64,000 nt of DNA. Origin: Mytilisepta virgata (taxonomy: Eukaryota > Mollusca > Bivalvia > Mytilida > Mytilidae). Of the stretch, positions 40,026-53,560 are shown one piece after another (positions within the stretch are counted from its first letter, which is position 1; each line of letters starts with the position of its first letter). Position numbers and translations under genes: made by a program. The stretch lies in assembly GCA_028015205.1 (NCBI GenBank), contig CM051518.1, forward strand, positions 28,772,501 to 28,836,500, written 5' to 3'. The notes below the pieces were generated by a model. The model saw only the letters and a program-made list of their open reading frames with translations. It had not been told where the DNA came from and did no database searches.

Positions 40026-41930
40026 TTCTTCTTTTCCGCGGTCACTATAACAAAAGTGTCGCGACATATCTTTACGATACTTGGTACCATTATCCGGTCA
40101 TACTCTGACTCGCTTTGACTGACCCTGCGAAACCGATCTATTTTTAGTAACGGAGTTATCTGCCCGACATTCAAAAACCTTGTTTGCAGATAAACTCAGA
40201 AACCGTAACCGTTATCAAAAATCTGAAGCGGGGGAAATGTTGCTAGTCTCCTGGTCATGATTCGTCACGCAAAAAAAAACATTTCGATCAACTTCCTAGT
40301 TACGCGTTTTTGACTCGAAAAGTGTCGCGACTCGTAAAATTTTTTTTCTTCAAAACGGTTAGTCCTAGAGACTTGGGACCTTCACCAATCATCCTGGATG
40401 ACATATGTTGCATTCAAAAATGTCAAGGTCAAAGGTCAAATCTCAAGGTCAGAGGTCATGGTACACCTTGTTATCAGGTTAACTCAAAAACCATACAAAA
40501 TTTAAGCAGACATGTAATGGGGAAAATACTTGTCTCATTCAGACCTTTATTTGATATAAAGGGTCGAACCCTGTACGACAAACGGTTTTCGAGTTATAGC
40601 CCTTAACGCGTTTCGGCTAAATGGTTTTTGGCCTATAACTTGAAAATGGTTCGAGATAACATAGTAAACATATGGGTTATTGGTGACCGTCAACTTATTC
40701 CCTTCAATTTAAAATCAAACTCGATTGGCTAATGGCGGCCATTTTCAAAATGGCTGACACTGTAAACAGTTTTTGTGGAAAAGCACGTAAACCGTACAAA
40801 ATTGAAGCAGACAATACATGGGAAAATTGTTCGTCACGTCGAAATCTACAAAAAAGTCTTCAGGACCGAAACCGTAAGTTCTACGATGACTCCTTAAAGA
40901 GTTACTGCCCCTGACGTATGTTTGTTTTATACTATATCTCGAAAACCATTATAGAGATGAAGAAAATGTTAATACAAAAAAAGATCAGTTACAAAAGATC
41001 TACATTTTAGTACCAAGGTCAAAAGTCAGATATCAAGGTCATCCAAAAAGCCCTTAGCAACCGATGGAAAAGTACCTAGCAACCATATATATTTATGTTC
41101 AGGATCATATTATAGAGCCATAGAGGTCAAAATGGAAGGTCAAGGGTCAAGGTCATCGAAAAAGTCCTTAGTAACCGACGGAAAGTACCTAGCAACCATA
41201 TATATTTATGCTGAGGATCATATTATAGAGCCATAGAGGTCAAAATTGAAGGTCAAGGATCAAGGTCATTGAAAAAGTCCTTAGCAACCGATGGAAAAGT
41301 ACCTAGCAACCATATATATTTATGCTCAGGATCATATTATAGAGCCATAGAGGTCAAAATGGAAGGTCAAAATCAAGGTCATTGAAAAAGTCCTTAGCAA
41401 TCGATGGAAAAGTACCTAGCAACCATATATATTTCTGTTCAGGACTCTATTTTAGAGCTGTAGAGATCAAAATGGAAGGTCAAGGTCATCGAAAAAGCCC
41501 TTAGCAACCGATTGAAAAGTACCTAGCAACCATATATATTTATGTTCAGAATCCTGATTTAGAGCTGTAGAGGTGAAAATGGAAGGTCAAGGGTCAAGGT
41601 CAATGAAAAAGTCCTTAGCAACCGATAGAAAAGTACCTAGCAACCATATATATTTCTGTTCAGGACCCTATTTTAGAGCTGTAGAGATCAAAATGGAAGG
41701 TCAAAGTCAAGGTCATAGAAAAAGTCATTAGCAACAGATGTAAAAGTACCTAGCAACCATATATATATATGTTTTCCGAACCTCTTTCAGAGCTGTAGAG
41801 GTCAAATCAAAGGTCAATGGTCAAGGTCATGGTGACAGAGTCCTAGCATCCTTAGCAACTGAGGATTAAAAGGTCAATTTGACACGGGAAAGACCTTGCA
41901 ATTGTTCTCTGAACAATTGTCTTTTTAATT
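39949..41930 (+). mobile_element. Complete M element
   Basis: 5' module, 10 ATT units, body and hairpin 41899-41919. A small deletion near 41845 removes the TATTTTGACTAATA stretch present in other copies. Confidence 0.8.
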
Positions 41931-43859
41931 ATTATTATTATTCTTCTTCTTTTCCGCGGTCACTATAACAAAAGTGTCGCGACATATCTTTACGATACTT
42001 GGTACCATTATTCGGTCATACTCTGACTCGCTTTGACTGACCCTGCGAAACCGATCTATTTTTAGTAACGGAGTTATCTGCCCGACATTCAAAAACCTTG
42101 TTTGCAGATAAACTCAGAAACCGTAACCGTTATCAAAAATCTGAAGTGGGGGAAATGTTGCTAGCCTCCTGGTCATGATTCGTCATGCAAAAAAAAATGT
42201 TCTGATCGACTTCCTGGTTACGCGTTTTTGACTCGAAAAGTGTCGCGACACCTCAAAATTTTTTTCTTCAAAACGGTAAGTCCTAGAGACTTGGGACCTT
42301 CACCAATCATCCTGGATGACATATGTTGCATTCAAAAATGTCAAGGTCAAAGGTCAAATCTCAAGGTCAGAGGTCATGGTACACCTTGTTATCAGGTTAA
42401 CTCAAAAACCATACAAAATTTAAGCAGACATGTAATGGGGAAAATACTTGTCTCATTTAGACCTTTATTTGATATAAAGGGTCGAACCCTGTACGACAAA
42501 CGGTTTTCGAGTTATAGCCCTTAACGCGTTTCGGCTAAATGGTTTTTGGCCTATAACTTGAAAATGGTTCGAGATAACATAGTAAACATATGGGTTATTG
42601 GTGACCGTCAACTTATTCCCTTCAATTTAAAATCAAACTCGATTGGCTAATGGCGGCCATTTTCAAAATGGCCGACACTGTAAACAGTTTTTGTGGAAAA
42701 GCACGTAAACCGTACAAAATTGAAGCAGACAATACATGGGAAAATTGTTCGTCACGTCGAAATCTACAAAAAAGTCTTCAGGACCGAAACCGTAAGTTCT
42801 ACGATGACTCCTTAAAGAGTTACTGCCCCTGACGTATGTTTGTTTTATACTATATCTCGAAAACTATTATAGATATGAAGAAAATGTTAATACAAAAAAA
42901 GATCAGTTACAAAAGATCTACATTTTAGTACCAAGGTCAAAAGTCAGATATCAAGGTCATCCAAAAAGCCCTTAGCAACCGATGGAAAAGTACCTAGCAA
43001 CCATATATATTTATGTTCAGGATCATATTATAGAGCCATAGAGATCAAAATGGAAGGTCAAGGGTCAAGGTCATCGAAAAAGTCCTTAGTAACCGACGGA
43101 AAAGTACCTAGCAACCATATATATTTATGCTGAGGATCATATTATAGAGCCATAGAGGTCAAAATTGAAGGTCGAGGATCAAGGTCATTGAAAAAGTCCT
43201 TAGCAACCGATGGAAAAGTACCTAGCAACCATATATATTTATGCTCAGGATCATATTATAGAGCCATAGAGGTCAAAATGGAAGGTCAAAATCAAGGTCA
43301 TTGAAAAAGTCCTTAGCAACCGATGGAAAAGTACCTAGCAACCATATATATTTCTGTTCAGGACTCTATTTTAGAGCTGTAGAGATCAAAATGGAAGGTC
43401 AAGGTCATCGAAAAAGCCCTTAGCAACCGATTGAAAAGTACCTAGCAACCATATATATTTATGTTCAGAATCCTGATTTAGAGCTGTAGAGGTGAAAATG
43501 GAAGGTCAAGGGTCAAGGTCAATGAAAAAGTCCTTAGCAACCGATAGAAAAGTACCTAGCAACCATATATATTTATGTTCAGGACCCTATTTTAGAGCTG
43601 TAGAGATCAAAATGGAAGGTCATGGTCAAGGTCATAGAAAAAGTCATTAGCAACCGATGTAAAAGTACCTAGCAACCATATATATCTATGTTCAGGAACC
43701 TCTTTCAGAGCTGTAGAGGTCAAATCAAAGGTCAATGGTCAAGGTCATGGTGACAGAGTCCTATATTTTGACTAATATCCTTAGCAACTGAGGATTAAAA
43801 GGTCAATTTGACACGGGAAAGACCTTGCAATTGTTCTCTGAACAATTGTCTTTTTAATT
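41931..43859 (+). mobile_element. M-family body (closes the module at 38095)
   Basis: Body only. Hairpin 43828-43848. Some F-like bases near 42200-42260 (GTTCTGATCGACTTCCTGG, CACCTCAAAATTTT, ACGGTAAGTCC) suggest local exchange with another family. Confidence 0.75.
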
Positions 43860-45781
43860 ATTATTCTTCTTCTTTTCCGCGGTCACTATAACAAAAGTGT
43901 CGCGACATATCTTTACGATACTTGGTACCATTATTCGGTCATACTCTGACTCGCTTTGACTCACCCTACGAAACCGATCTATTTTTAGTAACGGAGTTAT
44001 CTGCCCGACATTCAAAAACCTTGTTTGCAGATAAACTCAGAAACCGTAACCGTTATCAAAAATCTGAAGCGGGGGAAATGTTGCTAGACTCCTGGTCATG
44101 ATTCGTCATGCAAAAAAAAACATTTCGATCAACTTCCTGGTTACGCGTTTTTGACTCAAAAAGTGTCGCGACTCGTCAAATTTTTTTTCTTCAAAACGGT
44201 TAGACCTAGAGACTTGGGACCTTCACCAATCATCCTGGATGACATATGTTGCATTCAAAAATGTCAATGTCAAAGGTCAAATCTCAAGGTCAGAGGTCAT
44301 GGTACACCTTGTTATCAGGTTAACTCAAAAACCATACAAAATTTAAGCAGACATGTAATGGGGAAAATACTTGTCTCATTTAGACCTTTATTTGATATAA
44401 GGGTCGAACCCTGTACGACAAACGGTTTTCGAGTTATAGCCCTTAACGCGTTTCGGCTAAATGGTTTTTGGCCTATAACTTGAAAATGGTTCGAGATAAC
44501 ATAGTAAACATATGGATTATTGGTGACCGTCAACTTATTCCCTTCAATTTAAAATCAAACTCGATTGGCTAATGGCGGCCATTTTCAAAATGGCCGACAC
44601 TGTAAACAGTTTTTGTGGAAAAGCACGTAAACCGTACAAAATTGAAGCAGACAATACATGGGAAAATTGTTCGTCACGTCGAAATCTACAAAAAAGTCTT
44701 CAGGACCGAAACCGTAAGTTCTACGATGACTCCTTAAAGAGTTACTGCCCCTGACGTATGTTTGTTTTATACTATATCTCGAAAACCATTATAGATATGA
44801 AGAAAATGTTAATACAAAAAAAGATCAGTTACAAAAGATCTACATTTTAGTATAAAGGTCAAAAGTCAGATATCAAGGTCATCCAAAAAGCCCTTAGCAA
44901 CCGATGGAAAAGTACCTAGCAACCATATATATTTATGTTCAGGATCATATTATAGAGCCATAGAGGTCAAAATGGAAGGTCAAGGGTCAAGGTCATCGAA
45001 AAAGTCCTTAGTAACCGACGGAAAAGTACCTAGCAACCATATATATTTATGCTGAGGATCATATTATAGAGCCATAGAGGTCAAAATTGAAGGTCAAGGA
45101 TCAAGGTCATTGAAAAAGTCCTTAGCAACCGATGGAAAAGTACCTAGCAACCATATATATTTATGCTCAGGATCATATTATAGAGCCATAGAGGTCAAAA
45201 TGGAAGGTCAAAATCAAGGTCATTGAAAAAGTCCTTAGCAACCGATGGAAAAGTACCTAGCAACCATATATATTTCTGTTCAGGACTCTATTTTAGAGCT
45301 GTAGAGATCAAAATGGAAGGTCAAGGTCATCGAAAAAGCCCTTAGCAACCGATTGAAAAGTACCTAGCAACCATATATATTTATGTTCAGAATCCTGATT
45401 TAGAGCTGTAGAGGTGAAAATGGAAGGTCAAGGGTCAAGGTCAATGAAAAAGTCCTTAGCAACCGATAGAAAAGTACCTAGCAACCATATATATTTATGT
45501 TCAGGACCCTATTTTAGAGCTGTAGAGATCAAAATGGAAGGTCATGGTCAAGGTCATAGAAAAAGTCATTAGCAACCGATGTAAAAGTACCTAGCAACCA
45601 TATATATCTATGTTCAGGAACCTCTTTCAGAGCTGTAGAGGTCAAATCAAAGGTCAATGGTCAAGGTCATGGTGACAGAGTCCTATATTTTGACTAATAT
45701 CCTTAGCAACTGAGGATTAAAAGGTCAATTTGAAACGGGAAAGACCTTGCAATTGTTCTCTGAACAATTGTCTTTTTAATT
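43860..45781 (+). mobile_element. M-family body (closes the module at 38043)
   Basis: Body only. Hairpin 45750-45770. One A is missing in the GATATAAAGGG run (44395-44401), a deletion shared with the copy at 63034. Confidence 0.75.
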
Positions 45782-45827
45782 AAGGTCTTTCCCACTACAG
45801 TGGAAAGACCTTATTGTATTTCTTCTG

Positions 45828-45876
<49 letters not shown>

Positions 45877-47685
45877 TTCTTCTTTTCCGCGGTCACTATA
45901 ACAAAAGTGTCGCGACATATCTTTACGATACTTGGTACCATTATTCGGTCATACTCTGACTCGCTTTGACTGACCCTGCGAAACCGATCTATTTTTAGTA
46001 ACGGAGTTATCTGCCCGACATTCAAAAACCTTGTTTGCAGATAAACTCAGAAACCGTAACCGTTATCAAAAATCTGAAGCGGGGGAAATGTTGCTAGCCT
46101 CCTGGTCATGATTCGTCACGCAAAAAAAAACATTTCGATCAACTTCCTAGTTACGCGTTTTTGACTCGAAAAGTGTCGCGACTCGTCAAATTTTTTTTCT
46201 TCAAAACGGTTAGTCCTAGAGACTTGGGACCTTCACCAATCATCCTGGATGACATATGTTGCATTCAAAAATGTCAAGGTCAAAGGTCAAATCTCAAGGT
46301 CAGAGGTCATGGTACACCTTGTTATCAAGTTAACTCAAAAACCATACAAAATTTAAGCAGACATGTAATGGGGAAAATACTTGTCTCATTTAGACCTTTA
46401 TTTGATATAAAGGGTCGAACCCTGTACGACAAACGGTTTTCGAGTTATAGCCCTTAACGCGTTTCGGCTAAATGGTTTTTGGCCTATAACTTGAAAATGG
46501 TTCGAGATAACATAGTAAACATATGGGTTATTGGTGACCGTCAACTTATTCCCTTCAATTTAAAATCAAACTCGATTGGCTAATGGCGGCCATTTTCAAA
46601 ATGGCCGACACTGTAAACAGTTTTTGTGGAAAAGCACGTAAACCGTACAAAATTGAAGCAGACAATACATGGGAAAATTGTTCGTCACGTCGAAATCTAC
46701 AAAAAAGTCTTGAGGACCGAAACCGTAAGTTCTACGATGACTCCTTAAAGAGTTACTGCCCCTGACGTATGTTTGTTTTATACTATATCTCGAAAACCAT
46801 TATAGATATGAAGAAAATGTTAATACAAAAAAAGATCAGTTACAAAAGATCTACATTTTAGTACCAAGGTCAAAAGTCAGATATCAAGGTCATCCAAAAA
46901 GCCCTTAGCAACCGATGGAAAAGTACCTAGCAACCATATATATTTATGTTCAGGATCATATTAGGGAGCCATAGAGGTCAAAATGGAAGGTCAAGGGTCA
47001 AGGTCATCGAAAAAGTCCTTAGTAACCGACGGAAAAGTACCTAGCAACCATATATATTTATGCTGAGGATCATATTATAGAGCCATAGAGGTCAAAATTG
47101 AAGGTCAAGGATCAAGGTCATTGAAAAAGTCCTTAGCAACCGATGGAAAAGTACCTAGCAACCATATATATTTATGCTCAGGATCATATTATAGAGCCAT
47201 AGAGGTCAAAATGGAAGGTCAAAATCAAGGTCATTGAAAAAGTCCTTAGCAACCGATGGAAAAGTACCTAGCAACCATATATATTTCTGTTCAGAATCCT
47301 GTTTTAGAGCTGTAGAGGTGAAAATGGAAGGTCAAGGGTCAAGGTCAATGAAAAAGTCCTTAGCAACCGATAGAAAAGTACCTAGCAACCATATATATTT
47401 ATGTTCAGGACCCTATTTTAGAGCTGTAGAGATCAAAATGGAAGGTCATGGTCAAGGTCATAGAAAAAGTCATTAGCAACCGATGTAAAAGTACCTAGCA
47501 ACCATATATATCTATGTTCAGGAACCTCTTTCAGAGCTGTAGAGGTCAAATCAAAGGTCAATGGTCAAGGTCATGGTGACAGAGTCCTATATTTTGACTA
47601 ATATCCTTAGCAACTGAGGATTAAAAGGTCAATTTGACACGGGAAAGACCTTGCAATTGTTCTCTGAACAATTGTCTTTTTAATT
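45782..47685 (+). mobile_element. Complete M element
   Basis: 5' module, 16 ATT units, body with the short form of the 114-bp array, hairpin 47654-47674. Abuts Q copy 2. Confidence 0.8.
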
Positions 47686-49042
47686 AAGGTCTTTCCCTTT
47701 CCAAAGGGAAGACCTTATTGTATTTCTTCTGATTATTATTATTATTATTTTTTTCTTCCGCCAGAAAAACTTTTTTGCCATTTCGCGACATATCATTTCG
47801 AAACTTGGTGGGATGTGTCGTATTCAGACACCGATTTCAGAAAACACCCTGCTAAGCCGAACTCTTTGTCGTTACAGAGTTATCTGCCCGGTGTAGCGAA
47901 ACCTTGTTATCGCTTCATCTCTGAAACCGTAAAACTTAGATGCAAACCGAAAGGTGGAAAGTGTTCGGTTTATCGACTGCATGCTTCATGACACAAAACC
48001 GAAAGGATTTCAAATGTCGTAATAAGAGTTATGTCCCCTTAATGAAAAGCAGTTTTCGCTAAAAATTTTTACTCGAAAACTATGACTTGTACAGGCATGG
48101 GACTTTCACTATTGGTCATAGGACCAAATAAACTATTGTAAGGGGTCAAGGTCAGATCTCAATTTTGACCTTGACCTTTGACCACAGACCTTGTTATCGA
48201 AATAGCTCAGAAACCGCAAGAGATAGCTGATTAAATATATTGGGAAAAAAGTTTATCTTGTCAAGATCTAAATTTGTCTCATTGGAACTGAAGTTGTACG
48301 ATGACTCCTCATAGGAGTTATTGACCTTGATGCATATTTGTTTTATACTATAGCTCGAAAACCATTATAGATATGAAGAAAATGTTAATACAAAAAAAGA
48401 TCAGTTTCAAAAGATCTACATTTTAGTACCAAGGTCAAAAGTCAGATATCAAGGTCATCAAAAAACCCCTTAGCAACCGATGGAAAAGTACCTAGCAACC
48501 ATATATATTTATGGTCAGGACCTTATTGTAGACCCATAGAGGTCAAAATGGAAGGTCAAGGGTCAAGGTCATCGAAAAAGTCCTTAGCAACTGACGGAAA
48601 AATACCTAGCAACCATATATATTTATGCTCAGGACCCTATTATAGAGCCGTAGAGGTCAAAATGGAAGGTCAGGGGTGAAGGTCATTGAAAAAGTCCTTA
48701 GCAACTGATGGAAAAGTACCTAGCAACCATATATATTTATGTTCAGGACTCTATTATCAAGCCGTAGAGGTCAAAATAGAAGGTCAAGGGTCAAGGTCAT
48801 TGAAAAAGTCCTTAGCAACTGATGGAAAAGTACCTAGCAACCATATATATTTATGTTCAGGAACCTATTTTAGAGCTGTAGAGGTCAAAATCGAAGGCCA
48901 AAGGTCAAGGTCATTGTGATAGAGTCCTATATTTTGACTATACAAGTCAAAATACAAGGTCAACAGTCATGCTTAATAGCCTTAATTGCAATTCGACTCG
49001 GGAAAGACCTTGCAATTGTTCTCGGAACAATTGTCTTTCTAG
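47686..49042 (+). mobile_element. Complete, uninterrupted Q element, copy 2
   Basis: The 5' module with the CTTTCCAAAGG spacer runs directly into (ATT)n and TTTTTTCTTCCGCCAGAAAAAC. It continues through the Q body to GGGAAAGACCTT, hairpin 49013-49033 (loop TCG) and TCTTTCTAGT. It is the reference structure that identifies the split Q copy at 27431 + 31403. Confidence 0.85.
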
Positions 49043-49043
49043 T

Positions 49044-50331
49044 ATTGTAAATACAATTCTTCTTAGAAAGTTCGGTAAAAATCCACGCGGGACCCCATAG
49101 GAAATGTTATCGTATCTCCTCAAAAAGTACAAATCGTACAGGGCTGATATTTGGCAGACAGCTAGGGGATATCCAGGGCTTTGTTTATGAGAAAAAATTA
49201 TGACCCTAACTCCAACCAATTTCCTGAAAATAGCGTTCGCGCAGTGCAGTAATAGAAAGCTATTTTCCGCCATAAAACACAAGATTCGTCCAAATTTTAC
49301 CAATTTATTGCATCCGAATGTGAAAATTTCGCGTCAAATTAACAGTACTTTATTCACGAAAATGTCGTCTGCTCAACATGGCACCGGAAATCTAAATAAA
49401 TAAATCGTGAGATCAAATTTCTACATGAATCTTCATTCTGACATAAGTAAATGTGTACACGTACACTCCGTTTTCTATTTATGACTATTTCCACATCAAA
49501 CAGCAAAATGCATTATCCTGTGCCATGTTCATCCGACGACGTCCCCTCTCGAAAAGAAAGAAATAAACTAAGTCCAGACATATATCAATGGACGTCACGT
49601 GACATACACAACGTCATCCAATCCAGCGTCCCTGAAATAGAAGTAAACATTATAGTAGAAATGTACTTTTACTGTCACTTGTGTATCTAGAGAAATAAAA
49701 ATACAATGCCCCCCCCCCCCCCTTACATGTATTCAGCAATCCTAGGAAAACTTGCTATCTACAAATAAAAAAATAATTAATAAACAAACAAACAAACAAA
49801 AAAAGGCCCGTCCCGCCTTCAGAAAAGAGATATTGCTACTTCATTATTTTTTTTTTTCTTTCTTTCTTTTTTTGTTTTTTTTTTTTTTTTTTTGACAATT
49901 ACTATTTGGAAAAATACATTAAAAATTTAAGAGATTTCAAGAGAAAACAGAAGTAGCAATATCTCTTTACTGAAGACGGGACGGGCCTTTTTTTTTCTTT
50001 TTTTTTTTGGGGGGGGGGTCTATTTTCTTTATTTCCCAAGAGTTATGCCCCTTGCCAAAAATAGAGGGGCAGGGCCTCTTTATGCAAAACTGGAAACGTG
50101 AATAAGGAAAGACCTTATCATTTGTGCTAGGCACAAATGACCTTTTAATGTGTAAATACAGCCTCCCCCCCCCCCCCCTCCCTTTTCAATTTGATTTTTA
50201 CTGAATTTACATGTAAATGCATATAAAGTACATGTACATGCATTTAAAACCTTAATGCACGTGCAAATTACAAGCCAATTAAGACGACCAGAATCACCTG
50301 TGTGATTTAAATCTACTCGATTGCCATTAAT
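49044..50331 (+). mobile_element. N unit 1 (core plus ~180-bp downstream tail)
   Basis: Starts ATTGTAAATACAATTCTTC with no 5' module. The core ends AAGGAAAGACCTTAT, hairpin 50119-50139 (arms CATTTGTGC/GCACAAATG, loop TAG), ACCTTTTAAT. A tail follows (50150-50331: TGTAAATACAGCC, C-run, ending TTGCCATTAAT), beyond the expected 3' end. A stretch near 49595 holds GTCACGTGAC, a palindromic E-box. Open frames on both strands (67, 79 and 118 codons) are identical in all copies and match nothing I know. Confidence 0.7.
49801..49990. repeat. 190-bp foldback inside N unit 1
   Basis: The left arm (AAAAGGCCCGTCCCGCCTTC, then AGAGATATTGCTACTTC) pairs with 49950-49990 (GAAGTAGCAATATCTCT, then GACGGGACGGGCCTTTT) over about 41 bp with few mismatches, around a T-rich loop. 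It repeats in each N unit at the equivalent place. Confidence 0.85.
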
Positions 50332-51621
50332 ATTGTAAATACAATTCTTCTTAGAAAGTTCGGTAAAAATCCACGCGGGACCCCATAGGAAATGTTATCG
50401 TATCTCCTCAAAAAGTACAAATCGTACAGGGCTGATATTTGGCAGACAGCTAGGGGATATCCAGGGCTTTGTTTATGAGAAAAAATTATGACCCTAACTC
50501 CAACCAATTTCCTGAAAATAGCGTTCGCGCAGTGCAGTAATAGAAAGCTATTTTCCGCCATAAAACACAAGATTCGTCCAAATTTTACCAATTTATTGCA
50601 TCCGAATGTGAAAATTTCGCGTCAAATTAACAGTACTTTATTCACGAAAATGTCGTCTGCTCAACATGGCACCGGAAATCTAAATAAATAAATCGTGAGA
50701 TCAAATTTCTACATGAATCTTCATTCTGACATAAGTAAATGTGTACACGTACACTCCGTTTTCTATTTATGACTATTTCCACATCAAACAGCAAAATGCA
50801 TTATCCTGTGCCATGTTCATCCGACGACGTCCCCTCTCGAAAAGAAAGAAATAAACTAAGTCCAGACATATATCAATGGACGTCACGTGACATACACAAC
50901 GTCATCCAATCCAGCGTCCCTGAAATAGAAGTAAACATTATAGTAGAAATGTACTTTTACTGTCACTTGTGTATCTAGAGAAATAAAAATACAATGCCCC
51001 CCCCCCCCCCCCTTACATGTATTCAGCAATCCTAGGAAAACTTGCTATCTACAAATAAAAAAATAATTAATAAACAAACAAACAAACAAAAAAAGGCCCG
51101 TCCCGCCTTCAGAAAAGAGATATTGCTACTTCATTATTTTTTTTTTTCTTTCTTTCTTTTTTTGTTTTTTTTTTTTTTTTTTTGACAATTACTATTTGGA
51201 AAAATACATTAAAAATTTAAGAGATTTCAAGAGAAAACAGAAGTAGCAATATCTCTTTACTGAAGACGGGACGGGCCTTTTTTTTTCTTTTTTTTTTGGG
51301 GGGGGGGGGGTCTATTTTCTTTATTTCCCAAGAGTTATGCCCCTTGCCAAAAATAGAGGGGCAGGGCCTCTTTATGCAAAACTGGAAACGTGAATAAGGA
51401 AAGACCTTATCATTTGTGCTAGGCACAAATGACCTTTTAATGTGTAAATACAGCCTCCCCCCCCCCCTCCCTTTTCAATTTGATTTTTACTGAATTTACA
51501 TGTAAATGCATATAAAGTACATGTACATGCATTTAAAACCTTAATGCACGTGCAAATTACAAGCCAATTAAGACGACCAGAATCACCTGTGTGATTTAAA
51601 TCTACTCGATTGCCATTAATT
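50332..51621 (+). mobile_element. N unit 2 (core plus tail)
   Basis: Repeats unit 1 almost base for base after 1288 bp. Hairpin 51411-51431, tail 51442-51621 ending at the E copy 2 insertion. Differences from unit 1 that I noticed are mainly homopolymer lengths (first C-run 16 versus 14). Confidence 0.7.
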
Positions 51622-53560
51622 AGGTCTTTCCACTTTCCGTGGAAAGACCTTTTGCTTTTGTTCTGATTATTTTTTTTTTTTTTTTTTTTTTTTTTCTTCT
51701 GCCGTCTAGGATGTTTTTTTGTTACTTGACATATCGAAAGGATTTTTGGCCCATGATATCGTACAGTGATTGCGATTTCACCATTGACCCTGTGTAACCG
51801 AACACTTTTTTTTATAGGAGTTATCTCCCGGCGTCCTCCTTTTCTTGTTATCGCTATATCTCTAAAACTGTAAAAGATATCGACCCAAAATTTCTTGCAA
51901 TGTCTTCAGTGTATCAGTGCGCAACTTTGTTCAATTTGGTCGGAAGGGATCTGACGACATTTCATAGGAGTTATTTCCCCTCAAACGACTTTCACTTTTG
52001 GTGTATCATACAAATTGTTATTTAGAGTTGAGATATCAACATGAAACTTTGTATTTAGGGTCCATGACCCCTAACAAGTAAAATGAGGTCAAGGTCAAAG
52101 GTCAAGGTCAAGTTCTAAATTTTGACTTTTGCTTGTTATCGCTTCTCCTCTGAAACGGTAAAAGATAGCTGATCAAATGTAATGGAGAAAATGTTAAGGA
52201 CGTTGAGACCTAGATTTGTTACATTTGCATAAAAGTTGTATGACGTCATTTTATAGGCGTAATTGCCGTTAGAACGTTTAAATTTGCGGTTTTTCGTTTA
52301 TTTCTCAACAATGGTACATGATAAAGGCATGGGGTCTTTTGTTTTGACATCAAGGATTGATAACCTTCAAATTGGCATCAAGGTCAAAGGTCAAGGTCAA
52401 GTTCTTAATTTTGACTTTTGCTTGTTATCGCTTCTCCTCTGAAACGGTAAAAGATAGCTGATAAAGTGTAAAGGAGAAAATGTTAAGGACGTTGAGATCT
52501 AGCTTTGTTACATTTGAGAAAAAGTTGTATGACGTCATTTTATAGGCGTAATTGCCCCTAGAACGTTTAAATTTTCGTTTTTCGTTTATTTCTAAACAGT
52601 GGTACATGATAAAGGCATGGGGTCTTTTGTTTTAACATCAGGGATTGATAACCTTCAAATTGGCATCAAGGTCAAAGGTCAAGGTCAAGTTCTATTATTT
52701 GACATTTGCTTGTTATCACTACTCCTCTGAAATGGTTGTAGATAGCCAAGGAAATGTAATGGTGGAAATGTTTAGGACATTGATGCGCAACTTTGTTACA
52801 TTTGAGTTAAAGTTGTATGACGTCATCTTTTGAGAGTAATTGCACCTAGAACGTTCAAACTTAAGGTTTTTCGTTTATAACTTGACAATGGTACATAATA
52901 ATGGCATGGGGTCTTCTAAAATGACCTCAACGGCCAATGACCTTGAAAAATGTCACAAGGTCAAAGGTCAAGGTCATGACCTATATTACGTATTTTGCAT
53001 TTTTTCACACTTTATAAGTTTTTTTCAGATTTTTAAAGCAATTAAAGGTATTGAAAGCGTGAAATTCAGGCACTACTTTTGATGACGTCATTTCTGGCAA
53101 CGTTATTATTTCTGTAGACGTTTTTAGACGTTTTGGATATATTGGAATGTTAATTAATGTGACAATGTTACAACCCATGAAAACGTCTAGAATTGTCAAT
53201 TTATAAGGTCACATTAATGACGTTTTTGATGTTTATAGTGCAAAACAGTATAATTCATCAAACATTTAGTTAACCAGAAATAAACATTTTTCTTAGTTAT
53301 TCAAACTAGCAGTCCATATATTTTTTTAACAATTGTGAAATTACCTATCATATCAAACCAGAAGTGATATTTGTAATACGGTAAGTAGCATAATACCTCC
53401 CTTATTTCAGTACATAGAACCATATATCCTTGAAATCACTGAAAGTTTAGCTATGCTCTAAAACCAACAATTACATTTTAAACCTCATTTTTTTTTATCA
53501 ACAAATCTGCAATTGAGGTGGAAAGACCTTCAATTGTTCTCTGAACAATTGGTTTTTAAT
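51622..53560 (+). mobile_element. Complete E-family element, copy 2, between two N doublets
   Basis: Same 5' module (ACTTTCCGT spacer) and T tract as copy 1. About three and a half 289-bp units follow (GTTCT landmarks about 52113, 52402 and 52690). Ends GTGGAAAGACCTT, perfect hairpin 53531-53551, GGTTTTTAAT. On both sides the neighbour is N sequence ending or starting at its unit boundary. Confidence 0.85.

Noticed and set aside
48947..49690. Frames of 67, 79 and 118 codons in N units
   Set aside because: They overlap on both strands, match no family I know, and are identical only because the units are near-identical. A captured 5' exon (MSSAQHGTGNLNK before a stop) was considered but cannot be supported.
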